Below, piece after piece: positions 50,435 through 58,739 of a stretch of 64,000 nt of DNA (position 1 is the first letter of the stretch; the number at the start of each line of letters is the position of its first letter). The notes beneath the pieces were generated by a model. That model had not been told where the DNA came from. It worked only from the letters and a program-made list of their open reading frames with translations, and ran no database searches. This stretch comes from Candidatus Poribacteria bacterium. Its GTDB lineage: Bacteria > Poribacteria > WGA-4E > WGA-3G. The DNA is taken from NCBI GenBank assembly GCA_012270865.1, contig JAAXHL010000100.1:1-64000 (forward strand), in the 5' to 3' direction. Made by a program: the position numbers and the translations under genes.

Positions 50435-53265
50435 GATTGTTGTTCCTCCTTGTCCCTATCACGTTTGGGGATCATTTCGGTAATGAAATAAAGATATCCG
50501 GAACGAATCCGTTTCCGGTTTTCAAGAAAATTAAGCAGATTGCCTTGATAAACGCCTTTGTAAATTTGATCAAACAGAACAGCGATAAATTGCGAAATAC
50601 TCTCCAATTTTTTAGCACCGTAGAACTGCTTATTAAGACGTTCAATTGATCGGGCGACTTCTTTAGACATAATGGCTCTCGCTTCTTCTTCAGTTTCGTA
50701 TTCAGGCTGCCAGCGTTCAAGGCAGTCAAATGCAACATCAAGCGGTTTCGCGAGTGAATTGTCTTTGAGACTCTCACCCTTCAATCTACCTTCCCATGCA
50801 ATACGGGCGAGTTCCTTAATGTGAGACATAATCGTTTCTCCTCCTTTCTGTGCCACGACATCGGCAATAAGTTGTGCCGTGTCACGGACGGTTACGAACT
50901 GCCGCGGTTCATTTCCGGCTTGTTCGCGTTTAATCATGCGGTGGGTTACATAGTAGAGTTCAAGCGCGTCGTGATTCAAACTCCGAATCAAGCGAATCAG
51001 ATCGTCAGCGTCAATGCTTCCAATCTTTGATCGAATGGTATGTAAGTTCAGGATCTGTTCAAATGCCTGTTGCGTCATGGCATTGTTCAGGTTGTTATCC
51101 GGCAACCATCCCCGAAATGCAGAAGGGATATGGTCAATAAAGAGGTGACTGAATTCGTCACCGGAAAAGAGTGGAATTGACGAATCGGTTATCACTGCTC
51201 GGCACCCTAAAAAGCGTTGATATAACAAGGCGTTTTCAATCGCAAATAAAATGTTCTCTGTATGATTGTTCCCGGGTGTGTTGACGGGGATCGTCAGAAT
51301 ATTTCCAAGTGCCTCTGAGAACCTCGGAAGTGGGTTTCCGTTGATTTTTGTCGGTGAAAACGTTAGTTCCAACTGTGTCTTTTCCTGATAGTTCCGAAGG
51401 ACATCATCTGTCTTGAGAAACACGGATGGGAAATCGGGATCGCGAAAATTTTCTTGTGCGCGTTGGAAAGCCCGAATAAAAATATTCGTAAAAAAGGAGG
51501 TTGGGTATAGATGAATAAAAAATGTAGCCGTGCTGCCACCGACATTGTAACAGAGTTTGTCGAGCATGTATTGGGTTCTGCATACACTGCAAACGCGGCG
51601 TTTCGGTTCACGCGATGATCCGCCCTCAAGTCGATTGGAAAACTGTTGTACCTTGATATTCGCTGGTACATCTGGCTTCATCCAGAGAGCGGTATCAAAT
51701 TCTGACCCGCAAGTACTACACTGAACGTGGTTATCCTCAACATAGCGTTTTAGATTTGTGCCAAAACCCCGTTCCCTATTAGCAACGAAGTTGAAATCAA
51801 CGTACTTAAGAACGTAATCAACCAACAGATTGAATTCGCTTTCGGTTTCTAAAGTTTCTAAAAACTGGGTGCCATCTTGGACAATCAACTCGTAAATCTC
51901 ATCAAACCCGCGACCGGCATTGTAGAGATCGCGTCCGATGATGTAGCCTCGGTCCCAAAGGGCACTAAACAAGGCGTATCGCTCGCGATAGGTTGTATCC
52001 TCAGAATTTAATGGCAATTCAAGCAGCCCGTAGATGTGTAACCACGCGTCGGTAACAGTCTTGGAAAAATGCTTATTAAGGAAGCTATAGTATGTTCTCA
52101 CTAATTCCCCGATCCGAATAGCATCATCGTCAGGCGGTAGTCGATAGGTTTCTGTCTCTAAGATTTTATCCAACAACGCCTTCTGTTCAGCCACATTTGG
52201 ATCTGAATTGTGCAACTTATCTTGAACGCCTTCAAGCCGCTCTCGACACTTAGCGTTCATGGCATCCACTTTCGCGTTTGCGACATACTTACGTTCGCTG
52301 ATGATATTCCAAACTTCATTCCAAATTTCTGAGAAAGAAACGCCGAGGGAAATACATTTTTCATCGACTTTTATACCGGCAGGACTCCCTTGAATAAACT
52401 TGGTGAATTCGCCACGAGTCTTTGATTCAATATTATGGACGACGGCGTTTCCAATTTCTGCGATTTCATCGGTTGTGATGTGAACATCGCGGTCCCGATC
52501 AACAAGATATGCTACACCGTCAGGATAATAGAGCAGCGGCAGCAAGCCTTTTTCGGATTCCAGATATTTCACAATTTCATTGTGGATGAGGTTCGTCAAA
52601 ATACCGCGCTGTTCGTTCACTTTATGGTATACGAACTTGTACTGAGTATCACAGATACTATTGATTTCTATGAGAAAATCCCGTTTCTTTGCACGTTCCT
52701 CAAGTGTTTTTGATAGGTCAATGACATCTATCGATCGGATAATAGGAACAAGGTAGTTCAGGAGCCTGTCCTTATCCAGTGAGTACGGATCATAATTCAG
52801 GTCAAGCGTTTCAGCGTAGGTGTTGTGGAAACGTGAATGGGCGCGAATCAGGACCTCAATATCTTTCAAATAATCTTCCCATTCAGGGAAGAAATTCCCT
52901 ATTTCAAGTTCTGTCAATACGCTACTGATATTTTCTGCGTTTGCGAGATAGTTAAAAGAACGCTTCGTTTCCTGGAATTCTTCAAGTTTGTTCAGATCAT
53001 GGACGCTGAAAGCACTGAATAGTACTTGAACCTCAATATCGTCAAGGTTCAATATCGGACGCAACCGCTCCAGCACGCAAATTCCATTCATGATATGAAG
53101 GTAAAGCGATTGTCCTGCTTTCGCACCATATTGGATGATTTCCTGATATTTACGTAACTTCCTATTGGCGATTGTGTCCATATAATTTTGAAAGATGTCG
53201 CCTGCTTCTGAATCGATTCCAAAAGTGAGTAATAAATCTTCGATTTCGGGCTTCTGTCTTGCCAT
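50431..53265 (-). CDS. csc3: Csc3/Cas10d, HD-containing large subunit of type I-D
   Basis: A 944-aa protein from ATG 53265 (AAGGAG 5 nt upstream). The N-terminal HD nuclease keeps H57, H89-D90, H143 and H147. Two CxxC pairs near 513-560 (CSTCG and CSVC) form a zinc finger, followed by degenerate Cas10-like palm regions without a GGDD. In type I-D this subunit replaces Cas8 and supplies the nuclease that works with Cas3'. It is first in the cas operon and appears intact. Confidence 0.92.
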   Translation of the reverse strand: MARQKPEIEDLLLTFGIDSEAGDIFQNYMDTIANRKLRKYQEIIQYGAKAGQSLYLHIMNGICVLERLRPILNLDDIEVQVLFSAFSVHDLNKLEEFQETKRSFNYLANAENISSVLTELEIGNFFPEWEDYLKDIEVLIRAHSRFHNTYAETLDLNYDPYSLDKDRLLNYLVPIIRSIDVIDLSKTLEERAKKRDFLIEINSICDTQYKFVYHKVNEQRGILTNLIHNEIVKYLESEKGLLPLLYYPDGVAYLVDRDRDVHITTDEIAEIGNAVVHNIESKTRGEFTKFIQGSPAGIKVDEKCISLGVSFSEIWNEVWNIISERKYVANAKVDAMNAKCRERLEGVQDKLHNSDPNVAEQKALLDKILETETYRLPPDDDAIRIGELVRTYYSFLNKHFSKTVTDAWLHIYGLLELPLNSEDTTYRERYALFSALWDRGYIIGRDLYNAGRGFDEIYELIVQDGTQFLETLETESEFNLLVDYVLKYVDFNFVANRERGFGTNLKRYVEDNHVQCSTCGSEFDTALWMKPDVPANIKVQQFSNRLEGGSSREPKRRVCSVCRTQYMLDKLCYNVGGSTATFFIHLYPTSFFTNIFIRAFQRAQENFRDPDFPSVFLKTDDVLRNYQEKTQLELTFSPTKINGNPLPRFSEALGNILTIPVNTPGNNHTENILFAIENALLYQRFLGCRAVITDSSIPLFSGDEFSHLFIDHIPSAFRGWLPDNNLNNAMTQQAFEQILNLHTIRSKIGSIDADDLIRLIRSLNHDALELYYVTHRMIKREQAGNEPRQFVTVRDTAQLIADVVAQKGGETIMSHIKELARIAWEGRLKGESLKDNSLAKPLDVAFDCLERWQPEYETEEEARAIMSKEVARSIERLNKQFYGAKKLESISQFIAVLFDQIYKGVYQGNLLNFLENRKRIRSGYLYFITEMIPKRDRDKEEQQS

Positions 53266-53340
53266 GATGTCTCCTTCCATTTGTCAACTTGGGGTACATA
53301 TAATCATGCAAACCCGCGATTGATGTCCAATTTTCCTTAA

Positions 53341-53349
53341 ATTATACCA
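53341..53349 (-). promoter_or_regulatory. extended -10 promoter for the cas operon
   Basis: On the minus strand TGGTATAAT with a weak -35 region. The predicted start is near 53334, giving a 68-nt leader to csc3. It diverges from the RNA promoter at 53448-53476. Confidence 0.55.
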
Positions 53350-53447
53350 CATAAAATTAGTGTTTTACGCAAAATAGAAAAAATCTAACTTAAAAATGCA
53401 AAAAATTCGCTCCTTTTTTCAAAAAAGTGAAATATCTCGTAAATTTC

Positions 53448-53476
53448 TTGACTTTGGACACAAAATTAGGTATACT
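53448..53476 (+). promoter_or_regulatory. strong sigma-70 promoter for the tandem RNA units
   Basis: TTGACT (53448-53453), 17 nt, TATACT (53471-53476). The predicted start at 53483 is 14 nt before the first structured unit, with no open reading frame downstream. Confidence 0.75.
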
Positions 53477-53496
53477 ATTATCAAATAGTTCTCTTG

Positions 53497-53592
53497 CAGA
53501 AGTAAAATCGCAGCCGAAAACTGTCGCGTATGCCGAGCTGCCTACTGATCAGTAGGATAGGTTGCCCACCTTCTCACTAAGGTGGTTTTCTG
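53497..53592 (+). ncRNA. structured RNA unit A (unrecognised)
   Basis: Ninety-six nucleotides whose ends pair (CAGAA with TTCTG). Inside are GCAGC/GCTGC, CTACTG/CAGTAG and CCACCTT/AAGGTGG stems, the last followed by TTTTCTG. About 38 nt at the 5' side (AGTAAAATCGCAGCCGAAAA, then CTGTCGCGTATGCC) and ATAGGTTGCCCACC are nearly identical in unit B, while the hairpin arms differ and stay paired. The unit is the first on a promoter-driven transcript between the cas operon and the WYL gene. Orientation is set by the promoter and the 3' U-run. Confidence 0.7.
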
Positions 53593-53627
53593 CCGGACGA
53601 CCCGCGGTTTAAAAATTAGATGAGAAT

Positions 53628-53726
53628 CAGAAGTAAAATCGCAGCCGAAAACTGTTGCGTATGCCAGACTGCCCGTTGACGGGTCGATGGGATAGGTTGC
53701 CCACCCCTCACAGGGGTGGTTTTCTG
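53628..53726 (+). ncRNA. structured RNA unit B (unrecognised)
   Basis: A second copy, 131 bp downstream of unit A. The end pairs CAGAA/TTCTG and the conserved segments are kept. The variable hairpins are now CCCGT/ACGGG and CCACCCC/GGGGTGG, so both changed on each side in a compensatory way. The GCAG/CTGC stem is one pair shorter. It could be processed from the same transcript as unit A or be a second domain of one RNA. Confidence 0.7.
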
Positions 53727-53796
53727 TGCAATCACTAACAAGCAGAAATACTATATGACAGACTTTCAAGAGCGTGTCAATTTTTTCGGGATTAAT

Positions 53797-53825
53797 TTGA
53801 CTTATCTTGTATTGAATGATATAGT
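53797..53825 (+). promoter_or_regulatory. sigma-70 promoter for a short RNA
   Basis: TTGACT (53797-53802), 17 nt, TATAGT (53820-53825), with a predicted start near 53832. Confidence 0.65.
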
Positions 53826-53831
53826 ATTTTC

Positions 53832-53883
53832 CAGTGCAGGACTGAACCCTCCCTCGGTGGTGGGTGTAGGTCCTGCTTTTTTT
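53832..53883 (+). ncRNA. putative ~52-nt small RNA with intrinsic terminator
   Basis: From the promoter above, a transcript of about 52 nt would end at GCAGGAC (53836-53842) paired with GTCCTGC (53870-53876) followed by seven T. The loop contains ACCCTCCC and GGTGGTGGGT, which can pair in part and expose a CCTCC that resembles an anti-Shine-Dalgarno. No coding frame fits. It lies between the tandem RNA units and the WYL gene. Confidence 0.6.
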
Positions 53884-53931
53884 ATACTAAGCAAGTTTCA
53901 ATATTAAATATGCACATTGTATGTTAAGGAC

Positions 53932-53950
53932 GGGCTGGGAAACCCAGCCC
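53932..53950. terminator. GGGCTGGG/CCCAGCCC hairpin
   Basis: A perfect 8-bp stem with an AAA loop, 115 bp past the WYL stop codon. It may end WYL transcription; it also resembles the dispersed palindrome family. Confidence 0.45.
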
Positions 53951-54064
53951 CTACAATTTTGTCATCGTCCCTGCTCCAAAAAATCGGAAGATTATTTTTT
54001 AATATTGCTTATTTGTTTCTTCAGGAATCTGGTCGTATAATTCCTAAAAACGCGAACACAATTT

Positions 54065-55108
54065 CTATGTCCCTTTCAAATCTCCAGAATAGATCCCGTG
54101 CATCCGGCGCACTATTTCTTCAAACTCCGCACGGAATTCTGGTGGGTCTAAGACCTCCACAGCATCGCCGAGACTCAATACCCAAAATGTGAAATCTTCT
54201 TTCGGGACCTCATAACGGACAATCACAGAACCGTCCGGACACTGTTCCGTAATCTCTTGGGATCGATGCCGTTCCTTTTCGGTCACGAGATATGCTTTGT
54301 GGGCAGCGATTTTCAGCGTCACGCGGATCGGGTCACCACTAAAGAGTTCCCATCGAGATGCTAAATCTTCGGACAATGAAAAATCCGCAGGCATTTCAAA
54401 AGTCTCGTCCGTTAGCATAACCCTTTGAAAACGGAGGATTTTGAAAGTAAGTGAGGCGTTTTCGGATTGGTTGGACCTCGCTTCAAGATACCAATCCGAT
54501 TTTCGGAAAAAGATGGCGTACGGGTGGAGTATGTGTCTAACGAACTCTGTTTTACCGCCCGGCTGATAAGTCGCTCGAACCACCTTTTGTTCGTAAAGTG
54601 CTTCTTCCAAGACACGAAAATTTCTTTCAGCGTCGTTATCGCCGTTATTACTATAGGGGTCCACACCTTCTGGAAGATGAAGATGTTCATCGGTCTCATC
54701 GGTGCTATCTACGCGTTCAAGTAATACCGGAGTATCCTTCTCCAATTTTGACTGGATATGTTCAGCAAGGGACACATCCAGTTTTTCCAAAACGCTTTTG
54801 AGGATTGTTTCAAGACGCTGTTCTTTTGCAAGCGGCGAGGCGGTAATCACCAATTCCAGAACCTGTGCTTCCTCTGATGTGATTCGCGGCCAACGTAGTG
54901 GACGTTCTGCCTCAATCCAATAGGAGCCTCTATCCTTTTTCAGATCGTAGAAGTCTCTGATAACTTTCAGGTCTTCATAAATGCGGGTTATATCAACGTC
55001 GTAAAATCCAGCTAAATCCCGGACTTTGATGCCTCTTGATGATTTCTTGAGACGTTCAATTATTTTCAGAATACGACGTACCTGTTTTCTTCCGTCACTA
55101 TAGCCCAT
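54065..55108 (-). CDS. WYL-domain transcriptional regulator
   Basis: A 347-aa protein from ATG 55108 (AAGGAG 8 nt upstream). The N-terminal winged helix (QVRRILKIIERLKKSSRGIK then VRDLAGFYDVDITRIYEDLK) would bind DNA. A central WYL domain follows (LHPYAIFFRKSDWYLEARS, with DWYLE matching the name motif), then a C-terminal WCX-like extension. WYL regulators are known near CRISPR-Cas loci and can sense nucleotide ligands. Here the gene lies inside the inverted repeats with the cas genes, so control of the locus is a reasonable inference. Confidence 0.88.
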   Translation of the reverse strand: MGYSDGRKQVRRILKIIERLKKSSRGIKVRDLAGFYDVDITRIYEDLKVIRDFYDLKKDRGSYWIEAERPLRWPRITSEEAQVLELVITASPLAKEQRLETILKSVLEKLDVSLAEHIQSKLEKDTPVLLERVDSTDETDEHLHLPEGVDPYSNNGDNDAERNFRVLEEALYEQKVVRATYQPGGKTEFVRHILHPYAIFFRKSDWYLEARSNQSENASLTFKILRFQRVMLTDETFEMPADFSLSEDLASRWELFSGDPIRVTLKIAAHKAYLVTEKERHRSQEITEQCPDGSVIVRYEVPKEDFTFWVLSLGDAVEVLDPPEFRAEFEEIVRRMHGIYSGDLKGT

Positions 55109-55277
55109 ATTTCTTGCTCCTTGGCAGATAGCCTCAAGAACTGTTCCTATCAAACAGAAACGAACGATTAGATATATCTGTGTTAAGTCTAACATAAGAA
55201 AACGCTGAACGCAAAATATTTCTATCCTTCCAATTTTCCACTATTCCGACCGTCTTTTGGTCTACTGGGAATCAAGG

Positions 55278-55376
55278 GTCGCAACCTAACAGGATACGCT
55301 ACGAAAGAGAGTCGCAACCTAACAGGATACGCTACGAAAGAGAGTCGCAACCTAACAGGATACGCTACGAAAGAGA
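55278..55376. repeat. three perfect 33-bp tandem repeats
   Basis: Units starting GTCGCAACCTAACAGGATAC and ending GCTACGAAAGAGA begin at 55278, 55311 and 55344 with no spacers between them. They lie between the WYL gene and the right inverted repeat, in its upstream region. The absence of spacers argues against a CRISPR. Confidence 0.9.
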
Positions 55377-55407
55377 AAATAAACGAATCTGTTCCCCGCT
55401 CAGGGTT

Positions 55408-55526
55408 ATTCTATTGTCCGTTTTTGGCGTTGTCCTTTTCGCAGACGTTAACACTTTATATATGTTATGTTTTTTTAAAACCGCTGAAATTTTCGCTAGA
55501 TTTCGCTAGATTTCGCTAGATTTCGC
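55408..55526 (-). repeat. right inverted repeat of the CRISPR island, with 10-bp iterons
   Basis: The complement of 41505-41620: CTATTGTCCG and TTTTTGGCGTTGTCC, then ACTTTATATATGTTATGT, CGCTGAAATTT, and three TTTCGCTAGA units plus TTTCGC (55491-55526). About 80% of positions match. The iterons again face outward. Beyond them the two flanks share no clear sequence, so this is the edge of the duplication. Confidence 0.85.
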
Positions 55527-55551
55527 ACCAGATCCTGCAAAAAAGACCTAA

Positions 55552-56322
<771 letters not shown>

Positions 56323-56326
56323 TAAT

Positions 56327-57721
56327 ATGGAAAATGCGATTGTTCTCGCTGCCGGATCCGGACGTAAGGTCTGGCCCTATGGCGAATTTCGACAGAAGTG
56401 TACGATCCCGATTGCGAATAAACCAATCGTTCGTCGGACTGTGGAGAACCTACTTGAGATCGGGTGTCAACGAATTATTGTCGTTGTCGGACATCACGCA
56501 CAACAGGTGCGCGGTGCAGTGGGGGATATACCTAACGTCGTTTTTGTTACACAGCAGACACTTGACGGCACAGCGAGTGCGGCGTTGATAGCCGTAGAAC
56601 ATCTCGAAGCAGAACCGTACCTCGTAATTCACGGGGATACTGTAACCACTTCCGAAAATCTTCGTAACTTTGTTAAGGCGTTTTGTGCGTCCGATGTGGA
56701 AGCAGCGGCACTTGTGCAACCCCTCGGCAGTGAAGACGCAAGCGATTGGCTCTGTGCGGGGATCGGCACAGCGGACGGAAATAACGGCAGCCTCTCGACA
56801 GTGACGGGTATTGAGGGACATCCACGCGGGGGTTCGTATCGGCTTTGCGGTGTCTACGCTTTTCAGAGCAGCGCGACGCCGTATCTTTTAAGGAACCCCG
56901 GCATCGTCACGAGCGTTCCTGTCGGCGGGATGCCACCACCGGAATCCGAAATCGCTCAGTCTCTGCAACTCATGATTGACGACGGTAGGACAGTTTTAGC
57001 GGTTCAGACATCGGACTTCTTTGTCGATGTTGATAAGCCGTGGCATGTACTTGAAGCGAATAGGCGATGCGTTGAATACCTCGCGAAGCAGGTTACGGAA
57101 GACAGGATAGCAGATGGCGCGAAAATTTCCGACGCTGCCGAGATTAATGGACACGTTGTGTTGGGAAAAAATACGGTAATTGGACCCCGCGTCGTCGTTA
57201 ACGGCACGCTAATTGCTGGTGCGAATAACAATATCACAAACGGTGCGATTTTACACGGGAATATCTACGTCGGGGATCAGTGCAGGATTAGCGATTATTG
57301 CGATGTCGAGAGTAGTGCGATCGGGAATCGGTGTATTATCGGTCACGGTGCGGAGATGTCCGGGGTGCTGTTCGATAAGGTCTATCTTTATCACTATTGC
57401 GAGATGTCGGGTGTTTTTGGATGCGCAACGGATATCGGTGCGGCGACAGTCTGCGGTACCCTCCGATTTGACGATAAGGATACACCGATACAGGTGGAGG
57501 GACGTTACGAGGTGCCGCCGTCCGGTGCGAACGCGACCTATATGGGAGATTATTGCCGCACCGGGGTGAATGCAATCATTATGCCGGGGCGGCGAATCGG
57601 GTCTTATAGTGTTGTCGGACCTGGTGTTATTTTATATGACGATGTGCCGAGCAAAACTATGGTGATGGCGAAGCAGGAACTGATTACCAAACCGTGGGGA
57701 CCGGAACGTTATGGGTGGTAG
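56327..57721 (+). CDS. bifunctional-type sugar-1-phosphate nucleotidyltransferase (GlmU-like)
   Basis: A 464-aa protein. The N-terminal nucleotidyltransferase domain has AIVLAAGSGRKVWPYG (5-20, the GxGxR-like activation loop), IPIANKPIVRRTVE, and LVIHGDTV with the metal-binding Asp. The C-terminal half is a left-handed beta-helix of hexapeptide repeats (ISDAAEINGHVVLGKNTVIG). The layout resembles GlmU/Sugar-1-P transferase fusions, but the acetyltransferase active-site residues are not clearly present. Nucleotide and sugar specificity are unknown. Co-transcribed with bioD. Confidence 0.85.
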   Translation: MENAIVLAAGSGRKVWPYGEFRQKCTIPIANKPIVRRTVENLLEIGCQRIIVVVGHHAQQVRGAVGDIPNVVFVTQQTLDGTASAALIAVEHLEAEPYLVIHGDTVTTSENLRNFVKAFCASDVEAAALVQPLGSEDASDWLCAGIGTADGNNGSLSTVTGIEGHPRGGSYRLCGVYAFQSSATPYLLRNPGIVTSVPVGGMPPPESEIAQSLQLMIDDGRTVLAVQTSDFFVDVDKPWHVLEANRRCVEYLAKQVTEDRIADGAKISDAAEINGHVVLGKNTVIGPRVVVNGTLIAGANNNITNGAILHGNIYVGDQCRISDYCDVESSAIGNRCIIGHGAEMSGVLFDKVYLYHYCEMSGVFGCATDIGAATVCGTLRFDDKDTPIQVEGRYEVPPSGANATYMGDYCRTGVNAIIMPGRRIGSYSVVGPGVILYDDVPSKTMVMAKQELITKPWGPERYGW

Positions 57722-57741
57722 ACGCATCGTGGTGCTCTTTC

Positions 57742-57885
57742 TGTAGGAGCGTGCTGTGCACGCGAGCATTGCTAATTTGTAGGAGCGTGCTGTGCACGCG
57801 AGCGTTGCTAATTTGTAGGAGCATGCTGTGCACGCGAGCATTGCTAATTTGTAGGAGCGTGCTGTGCACGCGAGCGTTGTTAATT
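57742..57885. repeat. four 36-bp tandem TGTAGGA hairpin repeats
   Basis: Units at 57742, 57778, 57814 and 57850 read TGTAGGAGCGTGC, TGT, GCACGCGAGC, then a spacer ending CTAATT. Each forms a GCGTGC/GCACGC stem; the third has GCATGC. They are the inverted form of the repeats at 10750-10810 and 17570-17595 and fill the gap between convergent genes. Confidence 0.85.
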
Positions 57886-58266
57886 CGGAAAAAGTTCCTT
57901 TAGCAGATCGGTCAGTTCATCATTGCCTGCGGCGAGTTCAAAGACGCGTCTGATTTTTTCATCACGGGCAGCCTCGGATTCAGGGGTTCCCTCCGGCGAC
58001 CATAGGATTTCAAGGGCTTTCGGGTTCAGTCGGTCATAAGTAACTTTGACGAGCGTGAAAGGGTAGTTTTCCGGGATGATGATGATCCAGTCAATCGTTT
58101 CACCACGTCCGGAATACTGTCTATCGACGGTAAGTTTTCCGTCTTGATGCGGAACGTTCTCTTTAATCCACTGCTTACGATCGAGAGCGTCGGTCTCAAA
58201 ATGTCCGACTTCCAGCCAGTTGCGTCCTGCTCCGTTGGGTTTAGTGGTAATTTCGATGCGTTGCAT
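57880..58266 (-). CDS. hypothetical protein
   Basis: A 128-aa soluble protein with no signal peptide or membrane segment. It reads MQRIEITTKPNGAGRNWLEV at the start, contains DWIIIIPENYPFTLVKVTYD, and ends in an acidic helix (NDELTDLLKELF). Predicted mixed alpha/beta. I recognise no family, and the neighbours are convergent or divergent, so context does not help. Confidence 0.6.
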   Translation of the reverse strand: MQRIEITTKPNGAGRNWLEVGHFETDALDRKQWIKENVPHQDGKLTVDRQYSGRGETIDWIIIIPENYPFTLVKVTYDRLNPKALEILWSPEGTPESEAARDEKIRRVFELAAGNDELTDLLKELFPN

Positions 58267-58385
58267 GTCTGTTTCTCCGCGCTATGTTTAGATTTTACTC
58301 GTAATCGGTGCGATTGGATATATCGGCTATGAGTGATAAGAAATTTTAGCATGTTATCCTGAAAAAGTCAAATAGTTGTTGATTA

Positions 58386-58545
58386 GTTGTCAGTTATCAG
58401 TTATCAGTTATCAGTTATCAGTTAAGAGACTTATGATTAACCGCAGGATTTCTTAACTGCGTACTGACAACTGTGTACTGAAAACTATTAACTGAAAGAT
58501 TTTTTCGGAAAAAAATCGTAGTGATAACTGAAAACTATTAAATAG
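58386..58545. repeat. CAGTTAT heptamers and CAGT-rich inverted element
   Basis: CAGTTAT repeats four times from 58391, followed by variants (GTACTGACAACTGTGTACTG) and an ACTGAAAGATTTTTTCGGAA/AAAAATC hairpin (58491-58518), the inverted form of 38853-38887. The rest of the 473-bp gap shows only the promoter at 58632. Confidence 0.7.
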
Positions 58546-58631
58546 ACATCATTTTTTCTGTGTGGATGATAGAAAAATTGGAAAAAATTGGCGTAAAGTC
58601 GCTAAATATGCGGATTAAAGGCACAATTAAC

Positions 58632-58660
58632 TTGCATTTCTGTAAAAAAAACGGTATGAT
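58632..58660 (+). promoter_or_regulatory. sigma-70 promoter for the LarA-like gene
   Basis: TTGCAT (58632-58637), 17 nt, TATGAT (58655-58660), with a 73-nt leader. Confidence 0.5.
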
Positions 58661-58739
58661 TGTAGTAAGGAAGGGTGTTTTCGTGTGAAAACGCGCTGAT
58701 ATTTGTATTTAACCTGCCAATTCAAAGGGATACGTCAAT

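Noticed and set aside
53542-53769. 75-aa minus-strand frame across the tandem RNA units
   Set aside because: It exists only because the repeated RNA units happen to lack stops; promoter and hairpins point to non-coding RNA on the other strand.
53891-53898. GTTTCAAT, complement of the ATTGAAAC crRNA handle, suggesting a CreA-like pseudo-crRNA
   Set aside because: Only eight bases match and there is no repeat-like hairpin beside them; expected by chance at a few percent in this interval.
55278-55376. 33-bp repeats beside a CRISPR locus as a second array
   Set aside because: There are no spacers and no similarity to the 37-bp repeat.
57742-57885. 36-bp periodic repeats that could be taken for a CRISPR array
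   Set aside because: Units are directly tandem with no variable spacers, and the same hairpin occurs singly elsewhere; it is a dispersed repeat.
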